Translations under genes and position numbers: made by a program | Shown here: in pieces, positions 33,794 to 41,238 of the stretch | Layout: each line of letters begins with the position of its first letter | Numbering within the stretch: the stretch's first letter is position 1 | Notes under the pieces: model-generated | Told to the model about the DNA's origin: nothing | Database searches by the model: none | What the model saw: only the letters and a program-made list of their open reading frames with translations | DNA from: Planctomycetota bacterium | GTDB lineage: Bacteria; Planctomycetota; UBA11346 | DNA: 43,525 nt | Reading direction: 5' to 3' | NCBI GenBank assembly: GCA_027859175.1 | Contig: JAQIBG010000432.1 | Span: 1-43,525 of the forward strand

Positions 33794-36700
33794 ATGCGCA
33801 TTGTCGTCTTGCTCGCACTCGGCCTGGTGCTCACCGCAGCCGAGCCCACCCCATCGCAGGTTCTGGCCGCCCATGGCGCCCTCCTCGCAGGGCCCGTCGC
33901 TGAAGGCAGCTTCGACGACGCCACGATAGCTGCGGCGCTGCACCACCAGGCTTTCGGCCTGGATGCGCCCCGCGTTGACCTGGACCCGCGCCTGCTGCAG
34001 CCGCTGATGGAGGCCGTGCGTGATGGCGAAGAACTCACACCTGAGCTGTTGTCGGTGCTCAACCTGCCGTGGTTCGAATACTCACTCGCGATCCTGCATG
34101 AACCGCCCGCACTGGCCGATGCCGCCACCCTGTACCGCAAACAATTCATGCATCGTGAAGAAGCGCTCAATCGCGCGCGCGTCGTTGGCCTGACCCAGTG
34201 CTGGCTGCACGCCCCGTTTGGTCGGGCCAAGGCACGGTGGTCGTCAATCCTGAGTAGCATGATCACCGCCTGCCAACAGCAGTCGCAGCCAAACTTGATG
34301 TCACAGCATGCCTTCGCTGCCACCATGATCGGATCGCAAAATGGCATCAAACACCTCCTGCAACAATGCGACCTCAATGGCGCCAGCCCCGAGGCCCGCA
34401 GGGCAACCCTAAGCCAGTTCTGCACCATGAGCGCCTGGATGAGGGCCTACATTCCGGCCGACACCTTCGCCTGTCTCAGATTCGATAAACACACGACCAG
34501 CGCTGAGCTTGCGGCCATCATCGAAATACTGAGCCGGTCACCTGACGGCGTTTATCACAGTTTCCGCGAAACCCTGCTCCACTGCGCCACCTTATCGCGC
34601 GCTGCGCCGCCGCCCGCTCTCATTGAGGCCGCCCAACGCTCTGGCATTGCCGCGCTTCTGCTGGCTCACATGCGGCCACAAGCCGATGACCTCAAGCGTG
34701 TCGTCGCTTGGCTCCTAACACCACCCAAACGACTCGGGGCCGATTGGCTCTCCGGTGCCGCCACACGCCGGAACTGGCCCGTCGACACTGAGGCTGGCCT
34801 TGGCGTCATCGCCCCGGAAGACTGGCGGGATCTCTGGATGCAACCAGCGTGGCAGATACATCGCCACATCCTTGCGTCTGAACTTGAAGCCAGCTGGGCC
34901 AAATTCCCGAGCGCGATGCGGTGCCTGCTACTGGTAGCCTGCGATTCAGCCTTCGATCTCCCCTCTCCCATTCTGGAGCAGGCCAGCACCGATGCCGACC
35001 CGCGCGTTCGCATGCTCGCCGCTGATGCCATCGTTCGGCGCGACCTCACGACCCATGAAGCCTGGCTCAACGCACTCATCGCACTCAGCACTGACGACCG
35101 GCAAGCCTGCTGGGTGCTCATCCACCACATGATTGAACGCTGCGCTGGACTGCCTCCCGATGAGGCCTTACCGCTTCTACGCACCGTGCTCGCCATGATC
35201 CCACAGGGCGGCGAACCTTGGGGCGAGTGGTGGGCCCTGGAAACACTTACCAGCATCGCTGCGCGTCATCCGCAAGCCGACATTGGCGCTGAAGTCAAGA
35301 CCGCCATCGCCGACCGGTGTCGCAATGAAGGCAAAAGTCGCTGGAGCGGCAACCTGGTCAACCATGCGGCCGCCGCCCTCGATTGGGTCACAGCGGTAGA
35401 CGATCGCACAGATACCCTCGCCCACTTCGCCCCCCTGCATCCACTGCTCCACGCCGACCTACTGGCGCGCTGGGGGCAAGCCCAGGAGGCCCTCGAACGT
35501 ATTTCCGAACTCGAAGACGATCAAAAGCGCAATCTCCCCCGCGCACTGCTGGCAGCGCAAATGGCCCTCAATTTCGAAGCCGCACTCGACGGACCCTGGA
35601 ACCGACACCTCTGGCAACCCTGGCGCGGCAGTGACCAAGCCCCATGGAGCCGCCCACCGCAGGGCTTCGCTGACCCACCCAATGGCCGCACCGGGATCCA
35701 CGAAGTCATCAGCGCGAGACTGAGCGGGGCCCGCGTCTCAATAGACTGGCCACAACTCCACCAACTGACCGATCCACACAAAGCCGTGCTCGCGCTGGCA
35801 GATGCCAAGCAGTTGGAACAGCGTGACGGCCCCAAGATTCGCGACGCTCTCCTGCGTGACGGACAAGATTTTCACTGGGCTTGGACCGGCCCCGAATTGG
35901 TTGCCGTTCTGCGCACCCTGAACAAGCCAGCACACGATGCACCGAACTCCCTGCCAAATCGCATGATCGACGCTGAAACCCTGTTTCAAGACTGCCAATG
36001 GGCCGCTGCGGCTGAACAATTTGCCATCATTGCCAATAATTTTCCACCCCATGAATTAACTCTCAATCGCTGCGCCCTAGCCCACATTCTCAGTGACACC
36101 CCCCAGCCCATCGCCACCCGAGCACCGATCCTTGCCACCAGCAACGAAGGTCGATCATGCCTGGAATCAGTGGCACGCTGGCTCGCGGCGCGCGGAAGGG
36201 TCACCGAAGCCAAAGACTGGCTGTCACATATCCCGGCCGCGGCTTGGCAACCGAGCGCGCTCAAGATACGCATCGCGCTGGCCCATGGTAACCGCGCTGA
36301 AGCACTGGCAGCCTTCACCCGCGCCATGGCCAAAGCCGATGACATTCCCGAACGCGCCTGGGTAGACACCTTCAACGGCCTCATCGAGTCCATTGATGAC
36401 CCCACCGTCCGAGAATGGGCCGGTGCCGCACGCGTCGACCCCGACCAGCAACTCGCCCAGGTCACAGACTGGCTTGGGCGCACCCAATCTGCCGCGCTGC
36501 GCCGGCGCCTAGTCGCCGAACGCAGCCTGATCCACACTGCTCTCGGCGACATGCAGGCCGCCATGGATGGCTGGGTCACCCTCAGTGCTGACGATGATTG
36601 GTGGGGCACACTCGCCAAACAGGCCATCGCAGCCCAACTCAACACCGCCCCCAGCCGCATGCTGCTGGCCCCCAACCAAGACCGCGCCATCGACCTGGGT

Positions 36701-37006
36701 GCGTATGTGCCCCCGTGGACCCCTGGCATCGGCCTGACACTCGACCCCGTCAAGGGCGCCCCCTTGGCGCGACAAGAACAGGCCATGCTGGTGGGCCCAG
36801 ACGGCCATCCCTTCACGCGGCCACGGCCACGCTTGCTCGGGCCGTATGCGGGCAATCTCTGGACCTGCGCCGGCTGGCGGCCCGCGCTTGAACCCGGCGC
36901 GTATCTAATCCTGGCCAAGATTGACAGCCAGAGCGAACAACGCGGCTTCGTCGTCCTCCCCATTGAGAAGCCGACCCGTCCGCCGGAACCAATCGAAAAG
37001 GAATAG
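33794..37006 (+). CDS. Large secreted helical protein of unknown function
   Basis: A 1070-residue protein that I do not recognise. Signal peptide MRIVVLLALGLVLTAAEP. The body is mostly amphipathic helices, with stretches resembling HEAT repeats (ASTDADPRVRMLAADAIVRRDL) and TPR-like pairs (ALERISELEDDQKRNLPRALLAAQMALN, DAETLFQDCQWAAAAEQFAIIANNFPP, ALAHGNRAEALAAFTRAMAKADD). The last 120 residues are different: proline-rich and probably beta-stranded (PYAGNLWTCAGWRPALEPGAYLILAKIDSQ), perhaps an Ig-like end domain. No catalytic motif is visible. No convincing ribosome site precedes the ATG. A scaffold for protein-protein contacts is a reasonable guess. It ends at a hairpin at 37107. Confidence 0.7.
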   Translation: MRIVVLLALGLVLTAAEPTPSQVLAAHGALLAGPVAEGSFDDATIAAALHHQAFGLDAPRVDLDPRLLQPLMEAVRDGEELTPELLSVLNLPWFEYSLAILHEPPALADAATLYRKQFMHREEALNRARVVGLTQCWLHAPFGRAKARWSSILSSMITACQQQSQPNLMSQHAFAATMIGSQNGIKHLLQQCDLNGASPEARRATLSQFCTMSAWMRAYIPADTFACLRFDKHTTSAELAAIIEILSRSPDGVYHSFRETLLHCATLSRAAPPPALIEAAQRSGIAALLLAHMRPQADDLKRVVAWLLTPPKRLGADWLSGAATRRNWPVDTEAGLGVIAPEDWRDLWMQPAWQIHRHILASELEASWAKFPSAMRCLLLVACDSAFDLPSPILEQASTDADPRVRMLAADAIVRRDLTTHEAWLNALIALSTDDRQACWVLIHHMIERCAGLPPDEALPLLRTVLAMIPQGGEPWGEWWALETLTSIAARHPQADIGAEVKTAIADRCRNEGKSRWSGNLVNHAAAALDWVTAVDDRTDTLAHFAPLHPLLHADLLARWGQAQEALERISELEDDQKRNLPRALLAAQMALNFEAALDGPWNRHLWQPWRGSDQAPWSRPPQGFADPPNGRTGIHEVISARLSGARVSIDWPQLHQLTDPHKAVLALADAKQLEQRDGPKIRDALLRDGQDFHWAWTGPELVAVLRTLNKPAHDAPNSLPNRMIDAETLFQDCQWAAAAEQFAIIANNFPPHELTLNRCALAHILSDTPQPIATRAPILATSNEGRSCLESVARWLAARGRVTEAKDWLSHIPAAAWQPSALKIRIALAHGNRAEALAAFTRAMAKADDIPERAWVDTFNGLIESIDDPTVREWAGAARVDPDQQLAQVTDWLGRTQSAALRRRLVAERSLIHTALGDMQAAMDGWVTLSADDDWWGTLAKQAIAAQLNTAPSRMLLAPNQDRAIDLGAYVPPWTPGIGLTLDPVKGAPLARQEQAMLVGPDGHPFTRPRPRLLGPYAGNLWTCAGWRPALEPGAYLILAKIDSQSEQRGFVVLPIEKPTRPPEPIEKE

Positions 37007-37104
37007 GGTAGCCGGCATAGACATAGAGATTGACCTACGCGGCGACCCCCAGGTGATGCCGAGACCAAGCGCCGAGCCGGAGGCCCGAGTGCCTGACAGT
37101 CAAG

Positions 37105-37133
37105 AACCCCAGTCGATTGACTGGGGCTCTTTC
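37105..37133 (+). terminator. Intrinsic terminator after the 1070-residue ORF
   Basis: CCCCAGTC-GATT-GACTGGGG, an 8-bp perfect stem with tetraloop, followed by CTCTTTCGTT. It lies about 100 bases past the stop codon. GGCCCGAGTGCC occurs as a direct repeat on both sides (37082 and 37174). Confidence 0.7.
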
Positions 37134-37196
37134 GTTCGGTGCTCGCTGCGCTCCGCTCCGAGGTGGGAGCATGGGCCCGAGTGCCAGAGCAGACGG

Positions 37197-37285
37197 ATCA
37201 CGGTAGGAACGGCCCTTGCGGGCCGCCCCCCGTACAGATCCGGACGTGCGGAACTACCGCATCCGGCTCCTCGCTCGGGTCATAC
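37197..37285 (-). mobile_element. Group II intron 3' remnant (domains V and VI)
   Basis: Read on the minus strand, GAGCCGGATGCGGTAG...CCGCACGTCCGGATC (37269-37237) has the length and shape of group II intron domain V, including the AGC triad at the stem base and a short capped hairpin. It is followed by GGGGGGCGGCCC-GCAA-GGGCCG and CCTACCGTGAT, as expected for domain VI and the 3' splice end near 37197. No reverse transcriptase frame is present upstream (37290-37650), so this is a fragment or badly degraded copy. Identification rests on recall of the domain V consensus. Confidence 0.62.
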
Positions 37286-37553
37286 GCGCTCGCCCACTGA
37301 CAAGCCGTGAACTATCATCATGCAATACACCGTTTTATCGAGTTCAGTGCCCCGTTGATGTGCATTCCGATCGTTCGCCCCTTGCGCCAGACCCTTTCCT
37401 CCATCCACTCCGCCGCGACCGACGCCCGAAGGCTGAGGTCGCCTTGTTGAGCGACAGCCACCCAGCGGTTGGCTGGATCCCGTGCGGCTGTGGACCGAAC
37501 AGCATCCAGCCTAGGCCTAGTCGCGGCCTGGTGCGGCGACGCTGGCGCCGTGA

Positions 37554-37576
37554 AATGAAGCAATCACCGCTTCATT
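37554..37576 (-). terminator. Small hairpin AATGAAGC-N7-GCTTCATT
   Basis: A perfect 8-bp inverted repeat with a 7-base loop, about 80 bases past the end of the small minus-strand ORF at 37658. Between 37290 and 37657 I see no gene that can be supported; the frames there are short and have no recognisable motif. Confidence 0.35.
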
Positions 37577-37657
37577 GACCTGAAACTTAGCGCCCCTGAT
37601 GGCGACAACACTGCTGGCGCGTCGGCACCGGGCGCAAGGGTCCACGAGCCGCGCTCG

Positions 37658-37951
37658 CTACGGCTTCATTGCGAAGTCCTCAAAGCCGCTCTCGACGCTG
37701 TTACCGTCGGCATCACGTAGCCGCACCCCCACGCGCCAGCCTTCTCCCTCCGGAACGGTGACCGTCCAGGTCCATGCTTCGTCTGACAAGGTGCCGGTGG
37801 TCCAATTGGTGGGAGCGTCAAGCTGCAAGGCCGCCGCGATCTCGACCGGAGTTTGGTAGCCGGGTTTCGCGATGACGACCGCCTTCACTGTCAGCTCTGC
37901 ACCGGGCAACACGGAGCCGACCCGTGCAATCTGCACGGTGTATCCTGGCAT
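37658..37951 (-). pseudogene. Fragment of a secreted beta-sandwich protein
   Basis: A 97-residue frame whose sequence (GSVLPGAELTVKAVVIAKPGYQTPVEIAAALQL ... WTWTVTVPEGEGWRVGVRLRDADGNSVESGFEDFAM) has the strand pattern of an Ig-like domain. It loosely recalls the small DWGS-domain protein at 12566, but lacks the signal peptide and the DWGS start. No ribosome site precedes the ATG. In this eroded zone it is best read as the C-terminal remnant of a larger secreted protein. A real small gene cannot be excluded. Confidence 0.4.
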
Positions 37952-38109
37952 GGCGCACTCACCAAGCCCGACCGCGGAACTCGGATCGGTCTGTGCTTGT
38001 CCACCACCATCACCTTGGGTACCGCCGGGTCACCACGAACGACCACGGGGAAACCGCATGGGGTCAACGCCCCATAGAAACCCTTTCTGCGTCGCTGTAT
38101 AGTGTGCAC

Positions 38110-38268
38110 ATGAACATCTTACTCATTGTTATCCTCGTCCTTCTCCTCTTCGGTGGTGGTGGCGGCTTCTATTTCGGTGGACCTATCATCGGCGGTGGAA
38201 TCCTCGGCCTCGTTGTGCTGGTGGCCGTGGTCATGTTCTTTATGGGCGCATTTCGCACCAAAACCTGA
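38110..38268 (+). CDS. Small DUF3309-like membrane protein
   Basis: A 52-residue protein: MNILLIVILVLLLFGGGGGFYFGGP, then GGGILGLVVLVAVVMFFMGAF and a basic tail RTKT. Two hydrophobic segments joined by a glycine-rich loop match the DUF3309-like small membrane proteins found in many bacteria, whose function is unknown. The ORF track frame begins further upstream (37924), but the ATG at 38110 gives the protein-like part. There is no Shine-Dalgarno; a TATAGT box at 38098-38103 ends six bases before the ATG, so a leaderless transcript is possible. A strong hairpin follows. Confidence 0.62.
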   Translation: MNILLIVILVLLLFGGGGGFYFGGPIIGGGILGLVVLVAVVMFFMGAFRTKT

Positions 38269-38285
38269 TCGGATCGGATGGGATA

Positions 38286-38340
38286 GCCCGCCTGTTCCGG
38301 ACAAAGGTCATCTGCCTTGTGTCCGTCTGGCGGGCACCTT
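38286..38340 (+). terminator. Two-tier hairpin after the small membrane protein gene
   Basis: Outer arms GCCCGCC (38286-38292) and GGCGGGC (38329-38335) enclose inner arms CGGACAAAGG and CCTTGTGTCCG. ACCTTTCGC follows. It begins 17 bases after the stop codon. Confidence 0.65.
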
Positions 38341-38499
38341 TCGCTGATCAGCTAGGTCTGATAGCCTGCCGTGTGGGGCGCAAAAAGTCATGCCGCCTCC
38401 CGGCGGTGCGAACTGAGCGTATTCCCCACGAATCCACGACGAACAAGGGCCCCGTCGGTGCCTGAACTTCGGCCGTGGAGCGGCGCTGGCATCCTGGGT

Positions 38500-38890
38500 C
38501 CCGGTAGTCCGTCCGTGATAATAGTGGTCAACGTGCTCGGGCAGGGTGCGCCGGAGCGTATCCGTTGAGAACGCAATGATGGATCGTCCAACCTCTCGGC
38601 GGGCGGTGCCGATAAAGCGTTCGATGGAGGCGCCGCACGTGGGGCTTTGGGGTGGAGTAATTGCGATCTCGCACCCGATTGACCGGAAGCACTCCTTGGC
38701 CGAATCCTGGAAGCACTCCTTGGCCGAATCGGTGAAGAGTAGGGTCGCGGTCCATGATCACCCAAGTGGTTTCGGCGACGACATCATCCTCGTAGGCGGT
38801 GCGGTTCCGGCAGCACCTTGTGACCTATTCGCCGTTGGCATCATCGGTCACGCCCATGAGGCGGACCTCGAGTAAAGTCAGCACAGAGAA
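38500..38890 (-). pseudogene. Broken IS transposase (integrase core, rve)
   Basis: Reading the minus strand in two frames gives GVTDDANGE-stop-VT, then VIMDRDP, then after a one-base shift FTDSAKECFRSIGCEIAITPP, SIERFIGTARREVGRSIIAFSTDTLRRTLPEHVDHYYHGR. This is the second half of a DDE integrase core as in IS3/IS481-type transposases (D-R-D, the TPP...AER helix with the catalytic Glu, HYN.HRPH end). Damage includes a TAG where Trp is expected, a +1 shift and a 24-base tandem duplication. Flanks of 38341-38499 and 38891-39108 hold no other gene I can support and may be further degraded IS sequence. No terminal inverted repeats were found. Confidence 0.68.
38687..38730. repeat. 24-bp tandem duplication inside transposase remnant
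   Basis: AAGCACTCCTTGGCCGAATC at 38687-38706 is repeated at 38711-38730 with a 4-base spacer, giving a 24-base period. In the transposase frame it duplicates DSAKECF. Confidence 0.85.
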
Positions 38891-39108
38891 GTTCTCGGGG
38901 CACCATCTGTCTCCAGGACAGGGTCAGACCGCGATGGGGCCTGGCAAGGTCGGAGGCTGAGGGCGGCCAGACTTTCTTGACCCCACAGGTTCGGCGCGAT
39001 CGCGAGGAGCATGTCGGCCTCTTCTTCGAAGTAGACCTCGGTGTCGGCATACCAAGTCATGCGCTCCGCGGCCTGCCGCGCGCACCGCAAGCAAACCCGC
39101 TCAGCAGG

Positions 39109-39624
39109 CTAATCGCCGTTTACCTGCGCCCTTGGACGAATGCGGCCCAAAGCTTTAAACAAGCAGTATCCCTGCAGATACAAGCCCAAACCGAGAAATA
39201 GCAGCATGAAATTGTGACCAAATCCCCAGGGCCGGCGATCCCCCCGCAGACCCGGCGGTAGACCAACGGATGGCACCCATGTCGCATAGCGCACCGATGG
39301 CGCGATAGCATCATCGGCAGTCTCTGGGCTCGGATTCCCATAAGCGACTCCCGAATAAGCGGCGCCGTTGACCTCATAGCGGTACTGAACCTTGACCACA
39401 CGCCTATGAGTAGTCCGCCCCCGAGTCGAAGCCGAACCATACTCGGCCTCGCTCAACTCCGCAGCAATCACCGGCGCCGTGGCATCCGGCAGCACCACGA
39501 GCGCAACACTGCGCCAGTTCCCCAATGCCCCAAACATCCAAAGGATAAGCAGCGGCAGAGCGATGAAGGCCGCCGCCATAACTTGATACTGCCACAGCGG
39601 TGGCGTCAGGGGCGATGTGCTCAT
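39109..39624 (-). CDS. DUF3592-like two-pass membrane protein
   Basis: A 171-residue protein with an N-terminal membrane segment (VMAAAFIALPLLILWMFGAL), an external beta-rich domain containing VKVQYRYEVNGAAYSGVAYGN, and a C-terminal segment (FMLLFLGLGLYLQGYCLFKAL). The Y-x-Y-x-V-N-G-x-x-Y-x-G pattern between two membrane helices is the signature of DUF3592 proteins, whose role is unknown. The ATG at 39624 (MSTSPLTPP) is preferred to the one at 39654; neither has a clear ribosome site. It is not obviously linked to the sugar genes. Confidence 0.68.
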   Translation of the reverse strand: MSTSPLTPPLWQYQVMAAAFIALPLLILWMFGALGNWRSVALVVLPDATAPVIAAELSEAEYGSASTRGRTTHRRVVKVQYRYEVNGAAYSGVAYGNPSPETADDAIAPSVRYATWVPSVGLPPGLRGDRRPWGFGHNFMLLFLGLGLYLQGYCLFKALGRIRPRAQVNGD

Positions 39625-39696
39625 GACGCAAAGATAGGCATGGGCATGGCGCAACCAACTGCTGAGCCCATTCCAAGGAAATCCTCGCTGGCGGGA

Positions 39697-40093
39697 TTAA
39701 CGAATCACATGCTCCGCTAAGATGGAGCCGCTCTTCATGGACCCCGTGGCCGTTGTGATACTCAGCGTGCCACTCAAGTCGCCACCGTTCTTCTTATTAT
39801 TGAGCGTCATCGACATGGTGAGGCGATCGCCACGCGCGTTGGTGATATCGATGGCATAAATCGGTCGTCGATTCGATTTGGTGCCACCCGACAGCGTCAG
39901 CTCAACCGGCGAGTCAAAGCCATTCTGCCTGAACCAAGGCGAACTCATCTTGCCATCGGCAAACGCTGCATTGATGACGCCAACCTTGTTGCCGCCAATC
40001 GTCAACTCGATAGCGGCTTCCCGACCCATGAAAGTGTAGTCACCCTTGGCAGCGGCGCAGCAACACCACACACAGCAAGGCTACCGTGCGCAC
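39697..40093 (-). CDS. Small secreted protein of unknown function, probable frameshift in signal peptide
   Basis: The body (GDYTFMGREAAIELTIGGNKVGVINAAF ... LTMSMTLNNKKNGGDLSGTLSITTATGSMKSGSI) is a coherent beta-rich domain without a known family. Its frame is open only back to a TAG at 40083, and the residues there (PCCVWCCCAAA) do not look natural. One frame over, a GTG at 40093 gives VRTVALLCVVLL, a good signal-peptide core. Removing one base in the CTGCGCCGCTGCC stretch (about 40050-40060) would join them. Either this is a recent frameshift or sequence error, or the protein starts internally at MGREAAIEL. It lies after the third LacI gene on the same strand. Confidence 0.5.
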
Positions 40094-40145
40094 ATGCCGC
40101 CACCATGCCCCGTGTACCAACGGCCCTGTTGTTCGGATACCGTCC

Positions 40146-41165
40146 TCATGATTCATCCTCCGCGTGCGCAGGAGCGCGCCGTCTCAAGCTTGTGCCTGGT
40201 CTGACTGTGAGCTCAAAAGGGATAGCCTGACTCGCAAACGAGCGCCCGGTCTTGATTTTGCGCAGGAGCGCCCTGACGCCTTCGCGCCCCATGTGGGCGT
40301 CCGGCGTCCGCATGACCCAATGCGGCGATTGAAAATAAATGTGCGAAGCCGAGGTAAAGAATCCGATTGGGCACCCTCGATACCACGGTGCGGTCACCAC
40401 ACTTTCTTCAAGACCACCATAACAGATCACCGCCTCAGGTTTGAAGTCTTCCAAGCAGCGGTTGATGTAGTCGTGGATGCCGAGCTCATCGCCAACGCGA
40501 GACGGGGCCACCACCAGCGGCTTGCGCTTGGCGTCATGCATCGCGCCGAGATACCCAGCCAAGCGATCATCCACGCTATAATGCCGTGACGCAGCTGGAA
40601 TATCCTGACCAACATAGGCGATACGTCGTAGCCCTTGCTCCAAGAAACACTGGGTCAATTTCCGGGCGGCACCCAGGTCGTCGGGATAGATGCAGTCACG
40701 CGGCAGCTTGGTATTGAGAAATACCGACGGCACGCGCTCAGCAGCACAGCGATCAACAAAGAGTTGCGGGGCGCCGGTGGTAAACCAAGTCAGCAGACCA
40801 TCAACGCAGCGTTGCTTGAAAATCTCGGCTTGCCCCTCGCCATCAACCGAGCGCGGCACCTGGGTCACCGTCAACTGCATGTCAACCTCATTGAGCACCG
40901 CCATGACCTCACCGAGGAGATGCCGCGAGATGCCCTGGCCCCATCCGCCGTAGTCGATTAGCAGCGAAATCGCATTGAAGCGCCCGCGCACGATAGACCG
41001 AGCAGCGGCGTTCGGCTTGTACCCCATCTCCGCCGCCAGTTCACGAATCTGCGCGGCCCGCGCCTGCATCGACGGGCGGTTTTCCTTATACTTGCCATTG
41101 AGCACCTGGGACACGGTGGCCGGTGACACGCCAGCCCGCTGCGCGATATCAGCGATTTTAACCAC
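40146..41165 (-). CDS. LacI-family transcriptional regulator
   Basis: LacI/GalR repressor. The helix-turn-helix KIADIAQRAGVSPATVSQVLNGKY and hinge EMGYKPNAAARSIVRGRF are complete, and the effector domain shows CVDGLLTWFTTG, VPSVFLNTKLPRDCIYPDDLGAAR and HYSVDDRLAGYLGAM. The track starts at ATG 41171, but GAGGGGGG touches that ATG; the GTG at 41165 (two codons in) has proper spacing and may be the true start. It follows the pectate-lyase-fold gene on the same strand after 67 bases, which contain a palindrome. It shares local motifs with the LacI protein at 13011 (NTKLPRDCIYPDD versus NNKRPEDCVHPDD; HYSVDDR versus HYSVRDR), so the two are paralogues. Confidence 0.9.
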   Translation of the reverse strand: MVKIADIAQRAGVSPATVSQVLNGKYKENRPSMQARAAQIRELAAEMGYKPNAAARSIVRGRFNAISLLIDYGGWGQGISRHLLGEVMAVLNEVDMQLTVTQVPRSVDGEGQAEIFKQRCVDGLLTWFTTGAPQLFVDRCAAERVPSVFLNTKLPRDCIYPDDLGAARKLTQCFLEQGLRRIAYVGQDIPAASRHYSVDDRLAGYLGAMHDAKRKPLVVAPSRVGDELGIHDYINRCLEDFKPEAVICYGGLEESVVTAPWYRGCPIGFFTSASHIYFQSPHWVMRTPDAHMGREGVRALLRKIKTGRSFASQAIPFELTVRPGTSLRRRAPAHAEDES

Positions 41166-41217
41166 AAGCATCCCCCCTCACTAGCGTCGCTGGCATTGGA
41201 TCAGTGTCAGGTCGCGC

Positions 41218-41229
41218 TCAAGCGCTTAA
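41218..41229. promoter_or_regulatory. Candidate LacI-type operator TCAAGCGCTTAA
   Basis: A 12-base near palindrome with the AAGCGCTT core seen in several LacI/GalR-family sites, about 50 bases before the LacI gene and just after the stop of the preceding gene. Possible autoregulation, although it differs from the TCTAAATCGTTTTAGA site at the upstream promoter. Confidence 0.45.
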
Positions 41230-41238
41230 CCTAAGGCC

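Noticed and set aside
35986-37068. 360-residue minus-strand ORF (also 33418-34428)
   Set aside because: Shadow of the 1070-residue protein and the oxidoreductase; Arg/Ser/Ala-rich composition.
37237-37269. tRNA-like or riboswitch hairpin
   Set aside because: Only one stem-loop of domain V shape; no cloverleaf and no aptamer core was recognised.
37318-37563. 81-residue minus-strand ORF as the end of an intron reverse transcriptase
   Set aside because: Position would fit a maturase C-terminus, but the sequence shows no maturase or HNH motif.
37891-38109. 72-residue minus-strand ORF with GFPVVVRGDPAVPKVMVVDKHRP
   Set aside because: Looks protein-like in part but has no start signal, family or intact neighbour; kept out as a likely remnant.
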